This document shows positions 21,315 to 27,980 of a stretch of 27,980 bases of DNA, piece after piece; positions within the stretch are counted from its first letter, which is position 1; each line of letters begins with the position of its first letter. A model generated the notes under the pieces. That model ran no database searches. It saw only the letters and a list, made by a program, of their open reading frames with translations, and had not been told where the DNA came from. This DNA comes from a virus, in IMG/VR virus record IMGVR_UViG_3300025828_000144, positions 1-27,980 of that record, one strand, 5' to 3'. Both the position numbers and the translations under genes were made by a program.

Positions 21315-23483
21315 TTATGTCCTTATACATTGAACAACGAATAATGTACTACTTTGATATCTGATAGATTCATCTGCGACAAATTCACTTGCCTTAGTAA
21401 ATGATATCACTGGTCTTATATTGGCACCAGCACCAGTTTTACTATTTATTTCTATTTCTGGAATTTCTGTCCATCCGCAAGTCTCACCTTTAATTAAGAT
21501 CTCAACGAGTTGTCCAGAATCCGTATATCTTCCTTCGAGAATCAGTCCAGGCATTTCTGGAATGGTTACAATTTCATCATCCTGAGCATATCCATATCCA
21601 GTATTTGTAATCGTAACACCATCCAAACATCCAACTACGGGAACAAGAACAATTTTATCATCCTCATCTCCAGGGCCACCGCCACCATCTTCACCGCCAT
21701 CATCATCACCGTCATCATCATCAGGTTTTCCTGGATCCACTACATTGCTATCATCATCGTCATCATCAATAATAGTCTCATCTCCACCGATGGGTTTTCT
21801 TTGGTCATCATTGGGATCACCATTATCAGATCCATCTGGAGCATCTAGATAACCATATCCAGGATTCGTAATAACAATATCTTTTATACTTCCATCATCA
21901 TTGAGTGTTGCATATCCAGAAGCTGCACTTCCATATCCACATGGATCATCAAATGCCACAAATGGAGGATACTTATATCCAAGTCCTCTCCTTTCAAGTA
22001 AAGAACCAATAACAGATCCTCTTTTGCTGACAACAGCTGATGCAATAGCTTCAGATGTTGGATTTCCACCAAATATATTCACCAAAGGTGGTCCACACTT
22101 AACCGCTCTTGCAATATCACAGTTAGAAAGTCCACCTTCGGTGAATCCAGCCGCATTCAACCAATCTTCAGCACTTTCAACAATTGGGGGGACATTTATT
22201 TGTCCAAGGAAACTTGCATAATCATCTTGTTGTTTCTTTGTTGGACCACCAAATGCTGTAGAATTAAATTTAGTAACCTCGACACAATTTTTTGTGAGAC
22301 ACAAGAAACCAAAGATACCTAATACCTGATCAATTGCACTAGAAATTGCACTTCCAATATCCAGAACACCATTCAGTAAATCCTGAATGTCCTCAATAAT
22401 TGGATCAAGAACTCCCTGAATAGAGTTGACAACATTATTAACAAGAGAATTGATAAATTTCTCAGCCGCACACAGAGGTGCAGCCGCAAGTTGACCAATC
22501 AATGCCGCAATGAAGTCTCCAATCAAACCAGGAAGTTCATCAATTGTGGTCTGGAATATACAAAATATGATATCTAGAATTTCTGATATTACCGCATCCT
22601 TAATATCCTTTAAAACATCACCTAAAATAATTTCTAGTGCGTTACTTAAAAGTTTTCTGAGTTCTCTTAGAACAAAATTTCTTATTCTTTGGACAATTGT
22701 CCTCATTACGGCAGCAATATTTTCGATTACGTTTTGTATCTGCCCAATAAAATCATATGTTTTGTTGATTGCACCAACAACATAAGTATTATAATATTTT
22801 TTTACCCCATTCAGAATAACAACTAGTTTTGATATCTCTACCCTAATTCTCGATACAATATCATTACCACAATTATTTGGGCCATTAAACTCTTGGGATA
22901 AGATAGATTCTTCTAAGGCACTTCTGGAACTTGGAACCCACCAAGAATCTTTCGTACCATCTCTTACTTGATTTACTGCAAATTCTCCCGATGGATTTGC
23001 AGTCTTTCCTTGACCACTCAGTAAGGATTGTTTGTCTGGATTCTTCCCCTCAGATATAATTCTCCAAGCTGGAATATTTCCCCAGGCATATAATGGCCCA
23101 GATTTGTAAGGATTTGCACCATCCTTTAATTCTTGTTTTGAAAATGTTGTTAGATTACTCCACCTATCAATGATACCATCAATAATAGGAATTTGAGCAT
23201 CATCTCCATCGGCAAAATATCCAGTTACTAATTCTCCACCAACAATGGCACTAGACTGTCCATTATCCGCACCAGCAGTTGTTGGTTTTTTGACCATGGC
23301 CAAAGGAAGATCTTCATCTGGTAAGATTGAAGTATCTTCTGTATGATACCCCAATATTCTTACTGGTACAGACTCACCATAAAACTTTTCAGCATCAATG
23401 GTTACGGGAACTTTCCCGAACCAGTAACGCATACCATCTCTTCCTAAGAAATAACTTGTCTGTAGAGATTGATCAAGGTTCAT
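21315..23483 (-). CDS. gp5-like baseplate hub protein without lysozyme domain, 722 aa
   Basis: The N-terminal ~110 residues (MRYWFGKVPVTIDAEKFYGE, then DLPLAMVKKPTTAG and GELVTGYFADGDDAQIPIID) follow the OB-fold of T4 gp5. A long helical, hydrophobic middle (about 200-400) with several ILDIIFCIFQ-type stretches follows. Then come Gly/Tyr repeats (NPGYGYL, NTGYGYAQ) and a very acidic segment at about 545-613 with runs such as DDDDDD and DDDGGEDGGGG. T4 gp5 is 575 aa and carries a lysozyme; no lysozyme motif is visible here. It overlaps the upstream gene by TGATG. I infer a hub subunit that binds the spike. Confidence 0.7.
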   Translation of the reverse strand: MNLDQSLQTSYFLGRDGMRYWFGKVPVTIDAEKFYGESVPVRILGYHTEDTSILPDEDLPLAMVKKPTTAGADNGQSSAIVGGELVTGYFADGDDAQIPIIDGIIDRWSNLTTFSKQELKDGANPYKSGPLYAWGNIPAWRIISEGKNPDKQSLLSGQGKTANPSGEFAVNQVRDGTKDSWWVPSSRSALEESILSQEFNGPNNCGNDIVSRIRVEISKLVVILNGVKKYYNTYVVGAINKTYDFIGQIQNVIENIAAVMRTIVQRIRNFVLRELRKLLSNALEIILGDVLKDIKDAVISEILDIIFCIFQTTIDELPGLIGDFIAALIGQLAAAPLCAAEKFINSLVNNVVNSIQGVLDPIIEDIQDLLNGVLDIGSAISSAIDQVLGIFGFLCLTKNCVEVTKFNSTAFGGPTKKQQDDYASFLGQINVPPIVESAEDWLNAAGFTEGGLSNCDIARAVKCGPPLVNIFGGNPTSEAIASAVVSKRGSVIGSLLERRGLGYKYPPFVAFDDPCGYGSAASGYATLNDDGSIKDIVITNPGYGYLDAPDGSDNGDPNDDQRKPIGGDETIIDDDDDDSNVVDPGKPDDDDGDDDGGEDGGGGPGDEDDKIVLVPVVGCLDGVTITNTGYGYAQDDEIVTIPEMPGLILEGRYTDSGQLVEILIKGETCGWTEIPEIEINSKTGAGANIRPVISFTKASEFVADESIRYQSSTLFVVQCIRT

Positions 23484-23710
23484 CAGTCTTCATACACTCT
23501 ACATTCATCTGCATCTGGATTTGTATCACAATAAAGTTCTAGAGGTGTTGGATCATGATGATCTCCGGCTTCAATATCTGCCTTATGATTTTCGGCATAT
23601 GCCTCAAGTTCTTCAAGTTCGGATTCAATATGACGACGTTGTTGTGGAGAGATTGTCGGATCCTCAAGAATTCTCTTGTCCTTTTCAATGTGATCTTCGA
23701 TGTTTTCCAT
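23483..23710 (-). CDS. Small helical protein of the hub operon, 75 aa
   Basis: The protein begins MENIEDHIEKDKRILEDPTI. The middle (QQRRHIESELEELEAYAENH) is a highly charged amphipathic helix, and the end is LELYCDTNPDADECRVYED. Two cysteines near the end could pair. The stop overlaps the gp5-like gene as TGATG. Similar short proteins occur between gp27- and gp5-like genes in marine T4-like phages as far as I recall. A chaperone or small hub component is possible but unproven. Confidence 0.65.
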   Translation of the reverse strand: MENIEDHIEKDKRILEDPTISPQQRRHIESELEELEAYAENHKADIEAGDHHDPTPLELYCDTNPDADECRVYED

Positions 23711-23716
23711 AATTGT

Positions 23717-24985
23717 TTATGCGGATGTTGTTTTTCTTCCCTGTGTATCTCTTACAAGTCTTAGAGATGTGAAAGAATTTGCATCATCAATGTAGTGACA
23801 CAATTCTTTAATTACATAGTTGCCACTTAGATTATCATCAAATTCAAAGTTGCATCCTATTTTTGGAACATCAACACCAATTACATCTCCAGCATGTAGA
23901 TCGAAATTTGATGGAACTGTAATATTTAGCACCTGTGTGAAAAGAAGATTATATCTAGAAGGTGAAAGAGCCGAATATTGTGAAAAATCCATATTGATTT
24001 TGGTTGCATCAAATGGAGATTGTGAGTTCTTGAGACCAGAAAATATTCTAGATCCACTTAGATCAATACCCTCTGGCATTTCCCATTCATTCTTACCAAG
24101 AAGACTTGCAGAATTGGCCTGCACTGAAAAATCAAATGTTATGTTATCATCCAGTTCCTGTGTGAATGGATCAAAATTATATCTAAGAGCACCATATGTA
24201 CCTAGTTGTGCCTTCTCTATCAAATCATTTGTATACTCTTGATTATATGCAAGAATCTTTCTATCAACATCAACACCCTTTGGATCATATTGTGACTGCA
24301 TCGCATTTGACATATAATATCTTTCGGATGCTGCTTGAGCTGATAATTCATCAACTGAAACAAAATTATACCCTCTCCTTGTTTGATAAAAAACATATCC
24401 AGCAACCTTTCCAGGTTTATCTCCAACGGACTTTACGGCTAAATGTGTAATCACTGTGTATGGCGGTCTGTTATTTCCCTGAAATGAAAACTTAGATGTT
24501 GTTGGTGTCAAAAAATAATCTAGATCAGTTTTTAATTCTGTAGTAAGAATACTCTCCACATTTTTATGTGTTGGAGATTCTGGAAGTTTTCTCTTTACTC
24601 TTGCACTGGCATTCTTAAAAAAATCTTCGGATATCATACTCAAACCAATGACCTCTTTATTGTCCTTGGTATTCATGAGTGCTGGTTTATAGCACCTTAG
24701 AGTTTTTAGATCTAGAAGTTGTTTTCTCTGATTCTCGATCTTAATATTTACTTTTTCTCCACCATCAAGAGGTAGTCCAGAAAATAAAGGTTCATTGTAT
24801 TTTTTGTCCGTGATACTATTCTTACCAGAATCCATTACGATAGCATTAGCCGTCATCACGGGAGAAAATATATCCTCATAAAAAACAAAGTATCCACCAA
24901 ATCCAGCACTTACGTCAACAGTCTTTTGACCATCCTTACTTGTGATTTCAAATTGTAAAATCCTTGAATATTCTGATGCTGACAT
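23717..24985 (-). CDS. gp27-like baseplate hub subunit, 422 aa
   Basis: The length is close to T4 gp27 (391 aa). The N-terminal barrel-like part (FEITSKDGQKTVDVSAGFGG) and the central stretch SFQGNNRPPYTVITHLAVKS, followed by AGYVFYQTRRGYNFVSVDEL, are characteristic of gp27-type hub proteins. The C-terminus (NFDLHAGDVIGVDVPKIGCN) has the beta-rich Gp27/VgrG-type end. In T4 this protein is the trimeric adaptor between spike and tail tube. It starts one base into the upstream stop (TAATG) and precedes the 75-aa and gp5-like genes. Confidence 0.75.
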   Translation of the reverse strand: MSASEYSRILQFEITSKDGQKTVDVSAGFGGYFVFYEDIFSPVMTANAIVMDSGKNSITDKKYNEPLFSGLPLDGGEKVNIKIENQRKQLLDLKTLRCYKPALMNTKDNKEVIGLSMISEDFFKNASARVKRKLPESPTHKNVESILTTELKTDLDYFLTPTTSKFSFQGNNRPPYTVITHLAVKSVGDKPGKVAGYVFYQTRRGYNFVSVDELSAQAASERYYMSNAMQSQYDPKGVDVDRKILAYNQEYTNDLIEKAQLGTYGALRYNFDPFTQELDDNITFDFSVQANSASLLGKNEWEMPEGIDLSGSRIFSGLKNSQSPFDATKINMDFSQYSALSPSRYNLLFTQVLNITVPSNFDLHAGDVIGVDVPKIGCNFEFDDNLSGNYVIKELCHYIDDANSFTSLRLVRDTQGRKTTSA

Positions 24986-27183
24986 TATGTGTACATTGAG
25001 GTTATGTTTCTGATACTATTTAATGGATCTACACGATTGGATCCAGCAAAATTTGTGCCACCAGATGATGGTGTGGGAACATATACTTTAGTTTCAACAG
25101 GAACTGGAACCATTGCAATAGTCATTCCTCTTGCCGTGCTCTGTTGTATTGAAGCTCTATTGTTTCGTTGTCTGACAGATACTGGACTCTCTACAGATCC
25201 AGGAGCACCATGAGATACGGAAATTTGATCCGTACCAAGAATCATCGCCTCTCTTCCATATCCACCTCTCATATAAACTTTTCCAACGGCGAATGGGAAT
25301 GTTGTTCTTGATCCTGGTTGACTTGGGAAAGTTCTCTGAATATTTGGATTGTTCTCTTGAATATCAATAGCTGGGGAAGACCTGCTTGCATGAGCATTTT
25401 GTTCAATCAGAAGAGCCCTTCTCAATGTAGAGTCCGATATTCCTTTACTAAGATCTTGACGACTACTTCCAAGGTGTACCCATGAACCTCTTGCAAACAT
25501 TGCCTTAATAGCATGGAAAGCAACTTCTCTAATTTCTTTCCTCTGTTTATTAGTTAGGTTTCTTGGCCCATCAATATGGAAGTGTGTTGCATAGTGAGTT
25601 TCGGTTGTTCCATCGGGTCCAAGTCTACTTCCAGATCCTCCCTGAATAAATCCACCAGGATCGGAAAGTCTTTGTGGTATTAGATTTAATCCACCCTGTC
25701 TAACTGGTCCTCTAACTGGTCCACTGAATGGTCCTTGTGGTGCTGTTTGTTGTCGGGATCTTGATAGTTTGTCAAAACTCTCTAGTGATTGCCATCCATA
25801 ATTTTTTCCACCCCATCTTACTGGTTTTCCATTAAGAACTGCTCTATCACCAAATCGTCTTTGTGGTGCTTGTGGTGTTGGACTAACAGTTTGAACATTT
25901 CCTCTTTGTCCAGGCCCACCTTTTGGATCAAATCCACCGAGTCTGAGATGTTCAAACATTCCTTTACCATAAGCATCTTCACTAAAACCAAGTCTTATGT
26001 TTTCTTTATCAGCATCGGGAGAATACTTAGGGATGATTGTTGCCATAGCTTCGGTCATACTATCATGACCATTATAATTATCTTTAAATCGGTGCGTACT
26101 GTGCCATAATTTGATATGATGTTTTACAGATGATTCAATACTATCATAAACTGCCCACCATCGACCAGCCCACTTAATTCTATCAATAATACCGTTTGTC
26201 CCAACTTCATGTTTATAAATTGTTTGTCCAAAAGCATTTGTTTTACCAGAACTAAAATATATACTGTTTGGATTTGAAAGATATCCTGTCTCCTGCATAG
26301 AATGAGCAGCAACCAATTCAGGAAACTTAGCACCACCAACTTTTACTGCTAGGCCATAAATGTAATCAAATGCTTGTTTTGGTGATAGATTGCTTGGTCC
26401 TGGTCCTTTTCCAGAAGGACCAGGAGTAGGTCTGGGAGTAGGTCTGGGAGTAGGTGCAGGTGTAGGTGTAGGTGTAGGAGTGGGAGTGGGTCTTGTAGCT
26501 TGTCCAGGTTGTTCTTCTTTTTGTCTCCTTTCTTCTTCAGTGGGTGGAGTTGTAATTTTTAGTACATTTATCTTTGCATCTTCAAAATCATTACCAAGAG
26601 ATTGAATATTTTTATCTAACTCTTTAATCTTTGTTTGAAACTTTCCATTGGGATCATTAAAATCTTGAAAATCAAAATTCATAATATTTTGTGTCGCCTG
26701 ACTTACGACACCAGTAATACCATTAATTATATTACCAATATTTTTAATCATACTCTTACCAGCATCAATGATATTGGTAATACGAAACTTCAGAGTATCA
26801 ATGAATACTAGAATTCTCGGTAATTGATTTACTAACCAACCAAGCAAGAGGAATCCTAGGGAATCCATAATTTTGCCCAGGAATCCCTTACCTCGATCTA
26901 GAGCATTTTTTACTGTACCACTAACATAACCACTTTTTGTGGAATTTGCTTCTAATAATTCTTCTCTCCTTCTTCTTCGATTTCTAGTTTCAAATAAAAA
27001 GTTTATTCTCTTTTCTGTTTGTTGAGCTTTGGCAGAAACTAAAGTCTTTCTTGTTAAGACTTTTCTTGCATTTATTGATGACTTTCTTGCAAATATAGAA
27101 TTTTTTCTGAGAGATAAAATCTGCTCATCTAAATTTGTTCTTTTGAATACGTTTCTTAATACTGGCGTGTTAATTTCTGCCAT
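24985..27183 (-). CDS. Hub protein with glucosaminidase-type hydrolase domain, 732 aa
   Basis: Residues 1-100 are basic and helical with RNRRRRREELLEANSTKSG. A hydrophobic segment (LGFLLLGWLVNQLPRILVFI, about 108-128) and a Pro/Thr linker (about 231-254) follow. Residues about 266-400 resemble an endo-beta-N-acetylglucosaminidase/lysozyme-like domain. HSMQETGYLSNPNSIYF has catalytic candidate E298, and NAFGQTIYK and WWAVYDSIESSVKHHIKLW follow. The C-terminal third has THFHIDGP (about 535), HASRSSPAIDI and GGYGREAMILG...SHG, reminiscent of a degenerate M23/M15 metallopeptidase. In T4 the hub lysozyme is in gp5; here the wall-cutting role seems to sit in this gp29-position protein. Confidence 0.65.
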   Translation of the reverse strand: MAEINTPVLRNVFKRTNLDEQILSLRKNSIFARKSSINARKVLTRKTLVSAKAQQTEKRINFLFETRNRRRRREELLEANSTKSGYVSGTVKNALDRGKGFLGKIMDSLGFLLLGWLVNQLPRILVFIDTLKFRITNIIDAGKSMIKNIGNIINGITGVVSQATQNIMNFDFQDFNDPNGKFQTKIKELDKNIQSLGNDFEDAKINVLKITTPPTEEERRQKEEQPGQATRPTPTPTPTPTPAPTPRPTPRPTPGPSGKGPGPSNLSPKQAFDYIYGLAVKVGGAKFPELVAAHSMQETGYLSNPNSIYFSSGKTNAFGQTIYKHEVGTNGIIDRIKWAGRWWAVYDSIESSVKHHIKLWHSTHRFKDNYNGHDSMTEAMATIIPKYSPDADKENIRLGFSEDAYGKGMFEHLRLGGFDPKGGPGQRGNVQTVSPTPQAPQRRFGDRAVLNGKPVRWGGKNYGWQSLESFDKLSRSRQQTAPQGPFSGPVRGPVRQGGLNLIPQRLSDPGGFIQGGSGSRLGPDGTTETHYATHFHIDGPRNLTNKQRKEIREVAFHAIKAMFARGSWVHLGSSRQDLSKGISDSTLRRALLIEQNAHASRSSPAIDIQENNPNIQRTFPSQPGSRTTFPFAVGKVYMRGGYGREAMILGTDQISVSHGAPGSVESPVSVRQRNNRASIQQSTARGMTIAMVPVPVETKVYVPTPSSGGTNFAGSNRVDPLNSIRNITSMYT
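26422..26491 (-). repeat. Pro/Thr linker repeat in the hub hydrolase gene
   Basis: About 70 nt of hexamer-like units related to GGTGTAGGTGTA and GGAGTAGGTCTG on the plus strand encode TPTPTPTPTPAPTPRPTPRP. It is a flexible extended linker between the N-terminal hub part and the hydrolase domain, and prone to length change by slippage. Confidence 0.8.
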
Positions 27184-27186
27184 TTT

Positions 27187-27980
27187 TTACACCCCAACAT
27201 TATAGATTGATCTTGCAAAATCTCTAAATGGATTAGCTAAATCAGCAGTCGGTATGTTCGGTATTTTTGCAGAATTTGTACTTGGATAGATTTGTTCTTT
27301 TTGTTTGGTTTTTTCACCATACATACCACCAGTCAAATCAATTAGAGTTGGTGTTCCCTCAGCAGGGCCCCTCTGTGCAAGATCTGCAGCACGGGCATCT
27401 GAACCTTGTTGAGTTATCAATGAATCCAAACGTTCAGCAGGTGGAGCAATAACTGGCAAATCTCCCATCGTTTCGCCAGTTTTTGACTGTGTTGCTGATG
27501 GTGATGGTGATGTTGTTGGTGAAGTAGGTGCTGCTGCTTTTTCAACCAATCCCTGATCTTCTAAGAATTTACGAATGGGATCATTAATGAAAGAAAGTGC
27601 CTTGTCCCATTCTGGATTCCAATTCTGATCAATAAGGTTAGTGATTGGTTGTCCCAACATTCCTCCAAGCATACCACCAAGACCAGCACCAGCAATAGCT
27701 GTTAATACACTTAAAATACCACCACCCGCTAAAGCACCTGCTTTTAATCCTAGAGTGGCACCCCCATAAGTTAATAAGAATTCTGGCAAATAACCAAGAA
27801 CCGCTTGTGCTGGACTTTGCCCACGATCCATTCTTCCTTTTGCACCACCAACAAAACCAGCGACAGCTAAAAGTCTACCTAAAAATGGAAGTATTCCTTT
27901 TCCGAGATTGACAACTGCATTTTTTGGTCTTTGAAATAATTGGCCAAGTTTCTTTGCATTATTTTTGATTGGAGATGGAA
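27187..27980 (-). CDS. Partial virion protein, C-terminal 264 codons visible
   Basis: The frame is open to the window edge. The apparent ATG at 27831 is not the start, because the same frame continues upstream as IKNNAKKLGQLFQRPKNAVV and LGRLLAVAGFVGGAKGRMDR. The protein has a Gly/Ala/Leu-rich hydrophobic stretch (GGATLGLKAGALAGGGILSV, then AGAGLGGMLGGMLG), which could be membrane-inserting like parts of tape-measure or hub proteins. An S/T/P-rich linker (PTSPTTSPSPSATQ) and a polar tail follow. The stop lies 3 nt before the next ATG. Placement suggests a hub or tape-measure-associated protein. Confidence 0.6.
   Translation of the reverse strand, partial: PSPIKNNAKKLGQLFQRPKNAVVNLGKGILPFLGRLLAVAGFVGGAKGRMDRGQSPAQAVLGYLPEFLLTYGGATLGLKAGALAGGGILSVLTAIAGAGLGGMLGGMLGQPITNLIDQNWNPEWDKALSFINDPIRKFLEDQGLVEKAAAPTSPTTSPSPSATQSKTGETMGDLPVIAPPAERLDSLITQQGSDARAADLAQRGPAEGTPTLIDLTGGMYGEKTKQKEQIYPSTNSAKIPNIPTADLANPFRDFARSIYNVGV

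Noticed and set aside
27829-27831. ATG at 27831 as the start of the last gene
   Set aside because: The frame is open without a stop to the window end and encodes plausible protein upstream.

Overview
The window looks like part of the genome of a marine T4-like myovirus, most likely a cyanophage of Synechococcus or Prochlorococcus. The reasons are the baseplate-hub gene series (gp5-, gp27- and gp29-like proteins), fibre genes preceded by T4-type late promoters, a small tRNA cluster, several 2-oxoglutarate/Fe(II) oxygenases, and many tiny genes joined by 1-4 nt stop/start overlaps. Every gene I can support is on the minus strand, so transcription runs from high to low coordinates. The host is inferred from gene content only.

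Right side (27980 to 19110): virion and baseplate-hub genes. In transcription order these are a partial hydrophobic structural protein, a hub protein carrying a glucosaminidase-type cell-wall hydrolase, a gp27-like hub subunit, a 75-aa helical protein, a large protein with a gp5-like OB-fold N-terminus but no lysozyme, a gp5-spike-like beta-helix protein, and two further putative virion proteins. They form one tightly packed operon.

Middle (19106 to 18173): a sigma70-type promoter, two small genes, tRNA-Ile(UAU), a CAU tRNA, a 176-nt noncoding segment with many helices, and tRNA-Leu(UAA). A late-promoter-like CTAAATACA then precedes a 1952-aa fibre. Its C-terminal tail-collar domain carries 17 HxH motifs. 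A second, 784-aa fibre-like protein follows behind another copy of the same motif.

Left side (9930 to 1): early or accessory genes. These are a Cys-His-Asp protein, a possible ParB-like protein, an SF2 helicase and a zinc deaminase overlapping by 3 nt, and a small His-rich secreted or membrane peptide behind a perfect T4 late promoter. Three 2OG-Fe(II) oxygenase genes (four domains) follow, then a protein with a histone H1-like tail, several micro-ORFs (three with membrane segments), and a ligase-fold nucleotidyltransferase.

Six sigma70-like promoters can be read on the minus strand. Four of them share a cassette: a palindrome related to CCAGTT..AACTGG, 10-12 nt, a -35 box, 16-17 nt, then a -10 box. 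Stop codons of upstream genes often lie inside these elements. The most interesting items are the structured RNA among the tRNAs, the HxH array, the palindrome-promoter cassette, and the oxygenase cluster.
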